Shown: positions 51,471 to 61,010, counted from the stretch's first letter. The stretch: DNA of 64,000 nucleotides from Thalassobacterium sedimentorum (GCF_031127905.1 NZ_JARXIC010000006.1:62001-126000), one strand, 5' to 3'. Notes: a model not told the origin generated them from the sequence alone. Translations and numbers: made by a program.

Positions 51471-52718
51471 CTATCGCACACAACTGACATAGAGATAGCC
51501 AGTAGTCATCACGATAAAGAACAACAGGCCCGCCCAACTGAGTACTTTTAGTGCCGGCCCAGGGCGGTATTCTACAGGCACATTGGCTCCATTCATGACA
51601 CGATAATTAATATAGGCCAGTGCTGGTGAGGTGATAAATGAAACGATCGCGGCGAAGCTTAGCAGCTGAAGTAGGTTTTGCACAAAACAAAGTACGACCA
51701 CACTGGCTAATATTGTTGAAATCAGTATCCAAACTTTCTGAATACGTATAAATGCTTCGGTTGGTAGGTCTTTGATTAATGCACAGCAAGCGGCCAAAGA
51801 ACGGGGATAGCCATCGAGACAGGTCAAAGTGGTACTAAACATCGTAATAAAGGCCGCGGATAAAATCAGTAAATGTGACCACTCACCGATGGTATCGGTG
51901 TAAAGGCTGACTAGTTGTTGGGAAAAGCCGACCCCACCCGCAGCAAAAGACTCCGAGCTGCCGTACATCACCAGCGCCCCCAGCGCAACAAACAATACGG
52001 CTAAAGCGACGGCAGAAAAGTATCCAATATAGAAATCAATAGCAGATTCTTTGACAGTCGCAAAGTGCCCAGTTTGCTTTTCCCGACTAAACATCCACAA
52101 GGAGGACCATGCAGATAAGTCAATTGGTGCAGGCATCCATCCCAGTAGACTGATCAGAAAAGCAAACGAGGCCCATTGATAGGGACTCGATGCAACGAAA
52201 TCGGCCGTCAGTTCAGGGCGATTTGGAATAGCCAGCGCAACCGCGATCACGGTACTAATACCGAGCAGTGCGATGATCACCTTAGCCAATGAATCAAGTA
52301 ATTTGTAGTGCCCGACGAGTAACAATCCCGCGCAAATAATCAGCACTCCAACAGTTATGAGTGGCACCGAAACACCCGTAATCCCGTAGCCCGTGAGTAA
52401 GGCCCCACTCAACATGCCGACCCCCGCGATATTGATGGTGCCTGTCAGTATATTGACCGCCAAAAATACCCACACGTAGCCCAGCCCAAGGCGCTTGTAG
52501 CCAGCCAGCAAACTTTCACCAGTTGCGGCTGTGTAACGCTGACCGTATAGAAAAAACGGAAACTTGAGCGCGTTAGCCAATAACACCAGCCATAGCAGTG
52601 CCCACCCAAACTCCGCACCCGCACGAGTGGACCAAACTAAATGCGAACCACCGACAGCCGCACATGCAACGAGGATGCCCGGCCCAAGGGCCTTCCAGAG
52701 ATTACTGCGATTGAACAT
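51471..52718 (-). CDS. Nramp-superfamily transporter without the canonical metal site
   Basis: The 415-residue membrane protein has about 11 helices. The start GPGILVACAAVGGSHLVWST (about 13-32) aligns with Nramp helix 1, but the metal-binding DPGN is replaced by VGGSH. In helix 6 the MPHN motif reads MPAPID. Metal transport of the usual kind is therefore doubtful. B. subtilis YcsG, an Nramp-like protein, is encoded within the 5-oxoprolinase gene cluster; here pxpBCA lies about 2.3 kb away. Transport of 5-oxoproline or another small organic ion is possible. The gene follows the Mla operon by 6 bp. Confidence 0.82.
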   Translation of the reverse strand: MFNRSNLWKALGPGILVACAAVGGSHLVWSTRAGAEFGWALLWLVLLANALKFPFFLYGQRYTAATGESLLAGYKRLGLGYVWVFLAVNILTGTINIAGVGMLSGALLTGYGITGVSVPLITVGVLIICAGLLLVGHYKLLDSLAKVIIALLGISTVIAVALAIPNRPELTADFVASSPYQWASFAFLISLLGWMPAPIDLSAWSSLWMFSREKQTGHFATVKESAIDFYIGYFSAVALAVLFVALGALVMYGSSESFAAGGVGFSQQLVSLYTDTIGEWSHLLILSAAFITMFSTTLTCLDGYPRSLAACCALIKDLPTEAFIRIQKVWILISTILASVVVLCFVQNLLQLLSFAAIVSFITSPALAYINYRVMNGANVPVEYRPGPALKVLSWAGLLFFIVMTTGYLYVSCVR

Positions 52719-52724
52719 GAGCTA

Positions 52725-53300
52725 TTAAAGTTTCTCAGCAATTTCCTGAGACAGCTGCGCTAGCGCAGCATCCAGATTAGCCACATACTCACTCACATCA
52801 TGCTGATCCCACATCAATCCGGGTGCCATAAAGCGTCCTTGCACACGTGAGCCGTCCAGCTGCTCGATCTGCCATTGGGCGATGACTTCGATTTGTCCGC
52901 CGGCATTCGCACTCAAACGCTCAAATTGTACCGAAATAGTGGCGGCCTCGCTGGCGGTATTTGCCCAGGGATAATAGGCACGCACATGAGCGAGTGAGGT
53001 CGCCTGCAGATGCATCGCGATCGCGCGCGGCAAGGCATCGCGCAGATCCTCAGCCCAACGAGCTCCGGCAACTGAGCTTAATTCACCATGAGTGGAGCGA
53101 TAATAGATGCGCGGACCTTCTAGAAAGCCAGGGAGTTCAACCCTCCCTACATAGCACTCAGGTTTACCGGCAATGTCTGCCACCGCGTCCACGTTTGCAG
53201 CAAGCGTGAAGACCTGTGTGCGATCAGGCTTAGGTTTCAAATTGACACAGCCAGTGAGGAGTATGGCTAGCGTCAGACTGATTAAGAGGCTAATTTTCAT
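52725..53300 (-). CDS. PqiC/MlaD-associated transport lipoprotein (ABC-type transport auxiliary)
   Basis: The 191-residue protein has a lipoprotein signal peptide (LLTGC, Cys18). The fold is suggested by YYRSTHGELSSVAGARWAEDLRDALP (about 66-91, split here as YYRSTHGELSSV and AGARWAEDLRDALP), a pattern of DUF330/PqiC proteins that sit under the outer membrane with MCE systems. Its start overlaps the MCE gene stop by 4 bp, so it is part of the same phospholipid transport operon. Confidence 0.85.
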   Translation of the reverse strand: MKISLLISLTLAILLTGCVNLKPKPDRTQVFTLAANVDAVADIAGKPECYVGRVELPGFLEGPRIYYRSTHGELSSVAGARWAEDLRDALPRAIAMHLQATSLAHVRAYYPWANTASEAATISVQFERLSANAGGQIEVIAQWQIEQLDGSRVQGRFMAPGLMWDQHDVSEYVANLDAALAQLSQEIAEKL

Positions 53301-54316
53301 GGTTTACGTTTCTGCTCACTGCGACCGGTGAGCAATGCATTGGGGTTACGTTCCAAATATTCCGACAGCAAGCGCACCGAGCGAGCGGCCCGTCCGAGCT
53401 CACGCAGCATCGATTCAAATTCGTGACGCATGTCGGAGCCGGGCTGCAGTAATGCGTTCGCATCCTGAGTCAAATTGTCTAAACTCGCCAGGGTATCAGT
53501 AATCTGCTGTGTCCACGTTTGTATGGTCGCTGATAAGGGGCCATCGTTTAAATCAAAAGACTGTGCTGTAGCAGTCACTTGTTCGAAGGCCACACGCATG
53601 GCGTCGACTGATTGGCTAAACTGCTCCGAAGCGACAAACACTTTTATTTCATCTGCAGTTTCCGTAATCGAACTACTAATTTGACTGGTATTCAAACCAT
53701 CTAATTGCGTCGTGGCACTGATTAATAAGTTATTGATGTTATTGCTAAGCTTGTGCAAATCTAACTCTTTAACATCAGCAATGATTTGAGCGACGTCAGC
53801 CGTAATCTCATCCAACGATGAATTCAGAGTCGGAATTTCAACCATTCCATTTACCTCGGCCAAGTGCGTTTGAGCTGAGACTGTTTTTTCGGGTTCAAAA
53901 CTGAACTCTACAAAAAGCTGACCGGTGATGAGGCTTTCCAAATTTAATTGTGCCACCAGTCCCCGTTCCAAAGATTCGTGGATCGATTCAGGTGCAAATG
54001 CAGTACGAGAGACTCCGAGGTCGTTTTCCAAGCGAGACTGATTGATTTTAATAACGACTGGAATCGCGGTGGATTCATCATGTTGCCCTTCTGCACGGAT
54101 CATGATTCGTCGCACTTCCCCCACGGGGACTCCTCTAAATTTAACTGCCGATCCGACCTGCAGACCATTGACTGATTGATCAAAAAAAAGAATGAAATGA
54201 GTCGAACGATTCAGGAAATTGGCCGTGCCGAAATACATGACCATAGCCACAATGAGTGCAAGCATCACTGTGACAAAAGCACCGATTATCTTTGGGTTTG
54301 GAGAATTACGTTTCAC
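53297..54316 (-). CDS. MlaD/PqiB-type MCE domain protein
   Basis: The 339-residue protein has an N-terminal membrane anchor (about 10-31) and an MCE domain opening FDQSVNGLQVGSAVKFRGVPVG (split as FDQSVNGLQVGSA and VKFRGVPVG, about 44-66). A long helical tail (about 165-320) suited to forming a periplasmic needle or coiled coil follows. MCE proteins carry lipids between inner and outer membrane. The ATPase and permease genes lie upstream, 39 bp away. Confidence 0.9.
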   Translation of the reverse strand: MKRNSPNPKIIGAFVTVMLALIVAMVMYFGTANFLNRSTHFILFFDQSVNGLQVGSAVKFRGVPVGEVRRIMIRAEGQHDESTAIPVVIKINQSRLENDLGVSRTAFAPESIHESLERGLVAQLNLESLITGQLFVEFSFEPEKTVSAQTHLAEVNGMVEIPTLNSSLDEITADVAQIIADVKELDLHKLSNNINNLLISATTQLDGLNTSQISSSITETADEIKVFVASEQFSQSVDAMRVAFEQVTATAQSFDLNDGPLSATIQTWTQQITDTLASLDNLTQDANALLQPGSDMRHEFESMLRELGRAARSVRLLSEYLERNPNALLTGRSEQKRKP

Positions 54317-54355
54317 GGATAGTTAGGTTGGTTTTGGTCGAAAACAGGCTGTGGA

Positions 54356-55120
54356 TCAATCGTTATTCCTTTCCCCGCGACTGAGGAATCGGCTTACCTT
54401 GGGGTCCGTAGTCGGATCGTCGAGTAAATCGTTCGGATTGCCATCACAGAGTGCCGTCTGACTCTCAGCGTCGAGAAAAAGAGCCGAATCCGCAATCGCA
54501 AAGATACTGGCGAGCTCGTGTGTCACGATAACCACTGTAGCCCCGAGGGCCGCACGTAACTCCAGGATGAGGTCGTCCAAGCGGCGTGAACTCAGCGGGT
54601 CAAGTCCCGCTGAGGGCTCGTCAAAAAATAATATGTGTGGATCCAGTGCAATGGCCCGTGCCAAACCGGCACGTTTTTGCATACCGCCACTGAGTTCAGC
54701 AGGATAACGATGCCCGAAACCAGCCAATCCTACCAGGGATAATTTAAAATCAACTGTTTCACGAATCTCAGCACGGCTGAGTTCAGTGTATTGCTCCAAT
54801 GGCAGAGCAACGTTTTCCTCCAGCGTCATGGAACTCCACAATGCACCACTTTGAAAGGAAACGCCGAAACGACGCCGTATACGCTCCGCTTCAGGACTGT
54901 CAGGCAGGAAACGCTCATTTCCATAATAAATCTCCCCGGCCTTGGCGCGCTCCAGTCCAATTAAATGCTTCAGTAAGGTACTTTTTCCACAACCACTGCC
55001 ACCCATTATGATTTTAATTTCACTGCGCTTCACTGAAAAATTAAGGTCACGCATCACCGTATAATCACCATAGGCCATGGTGAGATGAGTCACATTGATC
55101 GCGGGAGCATTCTTTGACAT
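54356..55120 (-). CDS. mlaF: MlaF-like ABC transporter ATPase
   Basis: The 254-residue ATPase has Walker A GGSGCGKST (about 36-44), signature LSGGMQKRAGLARAI (about 143-157) and Walker B HILFFDEPSAGLD (about 162-174). The segment MQKRAGLARA is the variant seen in MlaF/Ttg2A-type phospholipid transporters. It powers the MlaE permease, whose gene ends 2 bp upstream. Confidence 0.94.
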   Translation of the reverse strand: MSKNAPAINVTHLTMAYGDYTVMRDLNFSVKRSEIKIIMGGSGCGKSTLLKHLIGLERAKAGEIYYGNERFLPDSPEAERIRRRFGVSFQSGALWSSMTLEENVALPLEQYTELSRAEIRETVDFKLSLVGLAGFGHRYPAELSGGMQKRAGLARAIALDPHILFFDEPSAGLDPLSSRRLDDLILELRAALGATVVIVTHELASIFAIADSALFLDAESQTALCDGNPNDLLDDPTTDPKVSRFLSRGERNND

Positions 55121-55122
55121 AA

Positions 55123-56259
55123 CTAGATGTTTAAAATGTGAAACATAACAGCGAAAATGGCATCGGCGACCACGATCCAGGTAATGGAAGTAACTACAGC
55201 AGACGTTGCCGCCTGCCCCACTGAACTGGCATCACGACCACAATTTAAACCGCGATAACAGCCTGCAAGTGCAATAATCAAACCAAATACAGCACTCTTA
55301 AAGATCCCGACAGCGAGGTCATTTAAACCAACGGCCAATTGAATTTGGCTAAAGTATTGTAGGACACTGACATCTGAAATCGCGACTGCCACTACCATGC
55401 CGCCCGCAATCGACACAAAGTCGGCGCAAGCACACAAGAGCGGCATCATTAACACCAGTGCCAGCACCCGCGGAACAACTAGAAATTGCATCGGGGAAAT
55501 ACCAAAGGTAGTGAGTGCATCAACTTCCTCATTGACCTGCATACTCCCGATTTGCGCGGCAAACGAAGCTCCGGTGCGCCCCGCCATAATCACACCAGCC
55601 ATGACAGCGCCCAGTTCACGTGTGGTGGCAAGACCTACCAGATCCGCCACATATATATCTGCAGCAAATTTCTGCAATTGTATCACTCCAATGAAGGCAA
55701 TGATGAGTCCTGTTAAAAAGCTCAGCAGTGAAACAATCGGCACCGCCTGTGCGCCTGTGCTCTGTAAGATCATTAAAAAATCTTTAGCACGAACTCGCCC
55801 CTTCCCACGCAACAGAGCAAAAAGATCGATGAAGAGCTGCCCCAGAAATTCGAAATATCCATTCAAGCCACGATACGCCGCCAATGTTTGCAGACCAACC
55901 CGACTCAAAAAATCTTCCGCAAGCACATCCTCTACTTGCTTATTTTCCGGAACTGCTCGCGATAACTGAATTAAATTTTGCACACCTGCTGGCATCCCAT
56001 CGAGACGTGTTTGCAGACCATGTGTTTCCGCCCAGTCGCAGAGCCGGCGCACCATCACAAGTAAGGAACTGTCCCAGCCACTGAGGTGGTCCGCTTCTAA
56101 GTGCAGTTCTGCTAAATTAGCCTCTAACTCAATGTCAGCATACAGGGCCTCCATATCCGGCTTCACATTTTCATTAGTCCAAGTGCCAGAAAAATGAACG
56201 ACGAAGACGCCCCGCTTACGGCGGGTTGCCCAATCTGCTTTCTGCGTCATTTTAGTCAT
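55123..56259 (-). CDS. mlaE: MlaE-like permease with an N-terminal STAS-like domain
   Basis: From ATG 56259 the protein has about 378 residues; the frame runs on to 56421 but this part overlaps the divergent HAD gene and lacks family similarity. Residues 1-115 form a STAS-like domain (ADHLSGWDSSLLVMVRRL), then the MlaE permease with about five helices. It includes GRTGASFAAQIGSMQVNEEVDAL and FGISPMQFLVVPRVLAL (the conserved EQ/NEEVDAL loop). STAS-fused MlaE permeases are known in other phyla, so this fusion is not unusual. It is the first gene of the lipid-transport operon. Confidence 0.92.
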   Translation of the reverse strand: MTKMTQKADWATRRKRGVFVVHFSGTWTNENVKPDMEALYADIELEANLAELHLEADHLSGWDSSLLVMVRRLCDWAETHGLQTRLDGMPAGVQNLIQLSRAVPENKQVEDVLAEDFLSRVGLQTLAAYRGLNGYFEFLGQLFIDLFALLRGKGRVRAKDFLMILQSTGAQAVPIVSLLSFLTGLIIAFIGVIQLQKFAADIYVADLVGLATTRELGAVMAGVIMAGRTGASFAAQIGSMQVNEEVDALTTFGISPMQFLVVPRVLALVLMMPLLCACADFVSIAGGMVVAVAISDVSVLQYFSQIQLAVGLNDLAVGIFKSAVFGLIIALAGCYRGLNCGRDASSVGQAATSAVVTSITWIVVADAIFAVMFHILNI

Positions 56260-56365
56260 CTTTGATAGAGTCCACCATCGCACGCTTGCCAAATACAACA
56301 AAGCAGGCATGGATAAAAGGCTTAAGCCTGTAGCGATTCCTTTTTCTAATAAAGTACATTTTAAT

Positions 56366-57034
56366 ATGCAATACATCCTATTTGATCTGGACGGCACTTT
56401 GATCGACCACTTTACGACCATTCACAAGAGTGTGGCCTACGCACAACGTGAACTTGGTTTAGTGGAGAGTGACTACCCCACCGTGCGCGCCACTGTGGGT
56501 GGATCCGTGCCAATCACACTCTCCAAGCTCTGCGGCGAAGCAAATGTAGCGGCTGCAGAACCTCTATTTCGCAAGCATTTTGCCGAAATAATCTTTGACG
56601 ATGTGTTCACGCTCCCCGGAGCCGAATGGCTATTACAAGAACTCAAAGCGCGCGGCGACAAGCTCGGCGTCTTTACCAATAAATACGCCGGCGACACCCG
56701 CTCGGTCTTAGCTCACTTGGGCCTGGATCAATGGCTGGATGTGATCATCGGCACGGGAGAGCCGGAGTGCCCCTACCGCAAGCCAGATCCTCTGTTTACA
56801 GCCTACGCATTGGAACAAATGGATTGCGCTTCTGATGAGGCGATCATGATCGGAGATTCTCCCTACGATTTAGCTGCTGCCGAGGCAGGTTGCCTGACTT
56901 GTCACCTAGTTGCAACGGGGAGTCATAGCGCAGAACAGCTCTCTGAACATCTGGTCGCAGACCATGTTCATCAGGACCTCTTTGAGCTGGCTGAAAAAGT
57001 TTTTGGCCTCCGTTCAACCCTCAGCGCGAACTAA
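56366..57034 (+). CDS. HAD-family phosphatase (phosphoglycolate phosphatase-like)
   Basis: From ATG 56366 the protein has 222 residues and begins MQYILFDLDGTLID, so motif I is at the N-terminus. GVFTNK is motif II, YRKPDP motif III and MIGDSPYDLAAAEAG motif IV. A helical cap (about 15-85) places it with Gph/PGP-type enzymes. The next gene encodes a close relative, so the pair probably arose by duplication. The start is divergent from mlaE with a 106-bp gap. Confidence 0.9.
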   Translation: MQYILFDLDGTLIDHFTTIHKSVAYAQRELGLVESDYPTVRATVGGSVPITLSKLCGEANVAAAEPLFRKHFAEIIFDDVFTLPGAEWLLQELKARGDKLGVFTNKYAGDTRSVLAHLGLDQWLDVIIGTGEPECPYRKPDPLFTAYALEQMDCASDEAIMIGDSPYDLAAAEAGCLTCHLVATGSHSAEQLSEHLVADHVHQDLFELAEKVFGLRSTLSAN

Positions 57035-57108
57035 TTCTGAACGAGTCCCCGCATCGTAAAAACCGCCACTGAGAATAGCGGACATGATCGTCGCGCTCAT
57101 CTATTATA

Positions 57109-57804
57109 ATGATTTCAAACACTGCACAGTGCCTCCCCTGCCCCTCGGCTATACTTTGGGATATGGATGGCACGTTGATAGATCAAACGGATGCGATTAT
57201 CACTTGCTACCGTACAGTTATTACCGATCTGGGCCACCCAACTCCCAGTGATAATGTCATTCGGCGCAGCTTGGGCGGCACATTGGCAGAAACAATGCAG
57301 TTATTTGTCGACGCAGATCAACTGGACACCGCAAGTAAGGCATTCCGCGCTCATTTTCCAAAAATTATGTTTGATGGCCTGATCGTGCTCTCAGGCGGAA
57401 TGCAACTGATTGAACGTGCTTATAAGGCACGCATACCACAGGCACTCTTTACCAACAAACACGGCGATACAGCTCGACAAATCAGTCGCTATACTGGCTT
57501 TGCCAAATACATACCAGTCTGTGTCGGCAGCGTCGACACAGACTGGCACAAGCCACAGCCCGAACTGACACGGCACGTGCTGCAACAAATTGAAGCCCAG
57601 CCAGCCGGAGCAATTATAATCGGTGATTCCCCCACCGACATCGCAGTCGCTCAAAACGCGGGGCTGAGTGGCTACGGTGTCGCCACTGGCGCGTATTCAG
57701 TAGCCGAACTATTAGATGCGGGAGCCGATGCCGCTTTCGAATCCCTCGATGAGCTCAACCAATCCCTGAATATCCCGGGCACACTTTCATCGCCAGTGGT
57801 TTGA
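57109..57804 (+). CDS. HAD-family phosphatase (paralogue of the preceding gene)
   Basis: The 231-residue protein has LWDMDGTLIDQ as motif I, ALFTNKHGD as motif II, WHKPQPEL as motif III and IIGDSPTDIAVAQNAG as motif IV. The same cap size as its neighbour and the same tandem orientation support duplication, though identity looks moderate. It lies 31 bp before the thioesterase gene. Substrate unknown. Confidence 0.9.
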   Translation: MISNTAQCLPCPSAILWDMDGTLIDQTDAIITCYRTVITDLGHPTPSDNVIRRSLGGTLAETMQLFVDADQLDTASKAFRAHFPKIMFDGLIVLSGGMQLIERAYKARIPQALFTNKHGDTARQISRYTGFAKYIPVCVGSVDTDWHKPQPELTRHVLQQIEAQPAGAIIIGDSPTDIAVAQNAGLSGYGVATGAYSVAELLDAGADAAFESLDELNQSLNIPGTLSSPVV

Positions 57805-57835
57805 AGACGCCCTCATTTCCAATCTCTCAATTCAA

Positions 57836-58243
57836 ATGATTCATAGTATTTCCAAGATTCGCGTACGCTATGCCGAAACCGACCGGATGGATGTGGTTTA
57901 CCATAGTAATTATCTCGTATGGTTTGAAACGGCCCGCATTCAAATGCTCGATCAAATAGGTATCCCATATCGTGAAATCGAGGCGCGGGGTCTATTCCTA
58001 CCTGTGCTCACCGTAAGTGCGGCTTACAAAAGCCCTGCCCGCTTTGATGATCATCTGGAAGTGCATCTATATATGAACAAAAAGCCGCGGGCGCGCATGC
58101 ACTTCGAATATGAAGTGCGCCGAGGCGATACGCTACTCGCTACTGGCCAATCCAGCCACGGCTTCATGGATCGCAATGGCCAAGCACAGCGCCCTCCAGA
58201 AGATCTATTACAGAAAATCGAAGCCGCCTGGGCAGCTGAATAA
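57836..58243 (+). CDS. YbgC-like acyl-CoA thioesterase (hot-dog fold)
   Basis: The 135-residue protein has the 4HBT signature VRYAETDRMDVVYHSNYLVW (9-28), where Asp/Glu and His are the usual catalytic positions, and a long FETARI helix. YbgC-type enzymes hydrolyse short acyl-CoA or acyl-ACP and are often linked to phospholipid or Tol-Pal genes. It ends 4 bp from the convergent aroK gene. Confidence 0.9.
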   Translation: MIHSISKIRVRYAETDRMDVVYHSNYLVWFETARIQMLDQIGIPYREIEARGLFLPVLTVSAAYKSPARFDDHLEVHLYMNKKPRARMHFEYEVRRGDTLLATGQSSHGFMDRNGQAQRPPEDLLQKIEAAWAAE

Positions 58244-58247
58244 CAGT

Positions 58248-58793
58248 CTACTTGCCAAAGTTACGCGCAATGGACTTATAGGTTCGAATCATGTGTCGAA
58301 CGACCTCGGGGATGGTACGTCCTTCAGTCGTGATACAGGCGCCAGAATCCATGTAAATGGGCTCACGCTCAGCAAGTAAGGCTCTAACCTTTTCTTCGGG
58401 GTTAGGCACATTGAGTAAAGGGCGGTTCTTATTACGGCTAGTGCGCTCTATAATGCTTTCCGCAGAGGCAAAGAGGCAGATCACCACCCCCTTTTGCTTT
58501 AATAATTCCTTCATGCCTTCTTGCACAACCAAACCACCACCGCACGAGACAACGCAGCCTCGATCCGCATGGCCGTGCTCAATAAATTGTCGTTCCAGCT
58601 TGCGGAAGTATGCTTCCCCTTTACTGGCAAAGAGTTCAGGGATTTTACGACCTTGCTCCCGCTCGATTTGGTCGTCTGAGTCAATAAAGCGAAGACCTAA
58701 CTCACGGGCCACTCGGCGACCAATCGCCGATTTGCCCACGCCCATAAAGCCGACGAGATAAAGATTGGGTTTAGACTGTGCGGTTTTACTCAA
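58248..58793 (-). CDS. aroK: Shikimate kinase
   Basis: The 181-residue protein has P-loop GFMGVGKSAIGR (16-27), the shikimate-binding Asp in FIDSDDQIE, CGGGLVV (about 83-89) and an RNKNRPLL lid segment. It phosphorylates shikimate in aromatic amino acid synthesis. A single complete domain of normal length. Confidence 0.94.
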   Translation of the reverse strand: MSKTAQSKPNLYLVGFMGVGKSAIGRRVARELGLRFIDSDDQIEREQGRKIPELFASKGEAYFRKLERQFIEHGHADRGCVVSCGGGLVVQEGMKELLKQKGVVICLFASAESIIERTSRNKNRPLLNVPNPEEKVRALLAEREPIYMDSGACITTEGRTIPEVVRHMIRTYKSIARNFGK

Positions 58794-58851
58794 GTCAGAA
58801 ATAGTGCAAAATATTAAAGCTACGGTGCGAACAAAAAATACTCGACTCCGG

Positions 58852-60078
58852 CTATGTTAAGCTGAGCGAGACAACATTCTCAATATGCCGCGTATGTGGA
58901 AACAAGTCAAAGGGCTGAATCCGGGTAATTGTATAGCCACCTGCAATGAACTCCTTCAAATCACGTGCCTGAGTCGCAGGATCACAGGAAACATAAACCA
59001 GGCGCTGTGGCCGATACTGTAGCAATTGTTGACGAAAACTCTCATCACAGCCCTTACGTGGTGGATCAATCACCATCGCAGTCTCATCGGCGGGGAATTT
59101 GAGGCCGTTGAATATGGCCTCGGCTTTACCAATAACAAAACGAGCATTCTTAATGTTGCTAATTTTACAATTTGCCTGTGCCCAGCGCACTGCAGGCTCG
59201 CTAATTTCAACCCCGGCTACTTGTTCGAAGGACTTCGCGGTGGACAGCGCAAAGAGCCCCACCCCGCAATATGCATCGACCAGATAACGAGCCCCTTCAG
59301 CTGAGGCCTCGCTTGCAACGTGCTCCACGAGTTCGGGCAAGATAAAGGGATTGTTTTGGAAAAATTCTCCAGCTTTAAATTGAAAAGTAACAGCTCCCAC
59401 CCGTTCCGAGACGATCTCCTGAGGGTCATTAACCACGCCTTCCAACACATCGCGCATCAAAAGTGTGCCACCGCGTTGCCGACGCTTTTTACCGCCCGCA
59501 CGCCGTGCTTCCTCACGTGCTTCGGGAAAAGCGGCGTTAATTGCCTCGGTAGCGATCGGACAATGCTCCACATCGATGATCTGATTGCGACGCCCATACT
59601 GTAAAAAACCGATCGGCTGTGAACCATCGCGCTCGGGACGATTATAGTGAGGGGTAATCTTTGAGCGGTAGTGATAAACCTGAGGAGAACCATGGGCCAA
59701 ATCCACCGGAAATTCGATTTCTCCCAATTTCTGCATCAATTCTTCCACATGCTGCGTCTTCTCTTTTAATTGCCGCTCATACGTCATATGTTGATATTGG
59801 CAGCCCCCACAGCGTGTGTAGAGCGGACATTCTGGCTCGATGCGATCGGGTGACGACTCCAGCACCTCGACTAAGTCAGCATCAGAATAATTTTGAAAGT
59901 TACGAAAAATGCGAACTTTGACACGTTCACCGGGCACCACAAAAGGGACCATGACGACCCAGCCATCAACACGGCCGACGCCCATCCCCAAGTTTGTGAG
60001 GCTTTCTACGGTGAATTCAACCTCCTGATGATAGTCAAAAGGTTCAGATACGAAATTTTTTGGCACTTGCATCCCCAT
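58852..60078 (-). CDS. RumA/TrmA-family RNA (uracil-C5) methyltransferase with TRAM domain
   Basis: The 408-residue protein has an N-terminal TRAM domain (about 18-75), then an iron-sulfur cluster motif CPLYTRCGGC (about 84-93, C-x5-C-x2-C) with the fourth Cys in HCPIATEAI. The methyltransferase core has VDAYCGVGLFAL, VIDPPRKGCDESF and the catalytic Cys in VYVSCDPATQARDL. It resembles RlmD/RlmCD, which methylate 23S rRNA; the exact uridine cannot be told. It is divergent from the TrmH-family gene. Confidence 0.9.
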   Translation of the reverse strand: MGMQVPKNFVSEPFDYHQEVEFTVESLTNLGMGVGRVDGWVVMVPFVVPGERVKVRIFRNFQNYSDADLVEVLESSPDRIEPECPLYTRCGGCQYQHMTYERQLKEKTQHVEELMQKLGEIEFPVDLAHGSPQVYHYRSKITPHYNRPERDGSQPIGFLQYGRRNQIIDVEHCPIATEAINAAFPEAREEARRAGGKKRRQRGGTLLMRDVLEGVVNDPQEIVSERVGAVTFQFKAGEFFQNNPFILPELVEHVASEASAEGARYLVDAYCGVGLFALSTAKSFEQVAGVEISEPAVRWAQANCKISNIKNARFVIGKAEAIFNGLKFPADETAMVIDPPRKGCDESFRQQLLQYRPQRLVYVSCDPATQARDLKEFIAGGYTITRIQPFDLFPHTRHIENVVSLSLT

Positions 60079-60133
60079 GCCCTCCCGTATGCTTAAGCAT
60101 CCTGCAATACTAAAATGTCAGGACAGCTCTCTC

Positions 60134-60943
60134 ATGGAAGATTTATACATACAAAGTCGACAAAACGATCAGGTCAAAAACCTCGTTAAATTACGCGAAC
60201 GCAAACACCGTGACCGTCAGTCACGCTTTTTAGTTGAAGGCCTACGCGAGATTGGCCACGCGCTCACCGCCGGATTTGAAATCACGCAACTTTACCACTG
60301 TAGCAATTTATTTCCCAGTCAGGCACATGATGATTTCATTCGTTCACAAAAAAGCACAGCACGGTTCCCACTGATTGGTATGAGTCCCGATGCCTTTACC
60401 AAGGCATCCCATCGCGAGGGCCCGGATGGATTAATCGCTATCGCCGTGCAACAAAACAACGTATTGTCGGATTTAACGTTGAGTGACACACCATTATTGC
60501 TAGTATTAGAAGGTATTGAAAAACCAGGAAACCTAGGGGCCATTTTACGTAGTGCCGATGGTGCTGGAGTCGACGCGGTGATTCTGGTCGACTGTGTGCT
60601 GGACCTTTACAATCCAAACGCGATCCGTTCATCCCAGGGCCTGCTGTTTGCCCTGCCAATTGTGTCCACCGAGCGCGAGGCCTTAAATACATGGTTAGAA
60701 TCGAATCATATACTCTGCTGTGCCACCACTCCCGATACAGAAACACTGCATTGGGATGTCGATTACCGCCAGGCAATGGCAATCTTTATGGGGAGTGAAA
60801 GCGATGGTCTGCAGCCTTATTGGCTCAATAAAGCGACACATCGAATACGGATCCCAATGGCTGGACAGGCAGACTCTTTAAATGTGGCTGCTGCCGCGGC
60901 CGTGTGTCTCTATGAGGCCAAAAGACAGCGAGAATCAAAGTGA
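60134..60943 (+). CDS. TrmH/SpoU-family RNA 2'-O-methyltransferase
   Basis: From ATG 60134 the protein has 269 residues; longer starts would overlap the divergent methyltransferase gene. An N-terminal substrate-binding domain (about 1-95) with the KNLVKLRERKHRDRQSRFL opening precedes a SPOUT domain: LEGIEKPGNLGAILRSADGAG (split as LEGIEKPGNLGA and ILRSADGAG), NAIRSSQG and SLNVAAAAAVCLYE. These are TrmH motifs 1-3, which form the knotted SAM pocket. The target may be 23S rRNA or tRNA. Confidence 0.9.
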   Translation: MEDLYIQSRQNDQVKNLVKLRERKHRDRQSRFLVEGLREIGHALTAGFEITQLYHCSNLFPSQAHDDFIRSQKSTARFPLIGMSPDAFTKASHREGPDGLIAIAVQQNNVLSDLTLSDTPLLLVLEGIEKPGNLGAILRSADGAGVDAVILVDCVLDLYNPNAIRSSQGLLFALPIVSTEREALNTWLESNHILCCATTPDTETLHWDVDYRQAMAIFMGSESDGLQPYWLNKATHRIRIPMAGQADSLNVAAAAAVCLYEAKRQRESK

Positions 60944-60991
60944 TAACCCATTTTACGAATAAGTAATCAATACAATAGCCCTAAGGAGCTC

Positions 60992-61010
60992 CCGAAACTA
61001 AGTTTCGGGG
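60992..61010. terminator. Possible hairpin after the TrmH gene
   Basis: CCCGAAAC (60992-60999) and GTTTCGGG (61003-61010) form a perfect 8-bp stem with a TAA loop, about 50 bp after the TrmH-type stop. No T-run follows on either strand, so an intrinsic terminator is not certain. It could serve both convergent genes. Confidence 0.4.

Noticed and set aside
55397-55969. Open frame of 190 codons on the + strand opposite mlaE
   Set aside because: Antisense to a clear permease, with no motif and low-complexity composition.
55123-56259. MlaE STAS-like domain as part of the partner switch
   Set aside because: STAS-fused MlaE permeases are widespread, and the domain's role there is structural contact with the transporter, so no special link to the ATPase/PP2C protein is implied.
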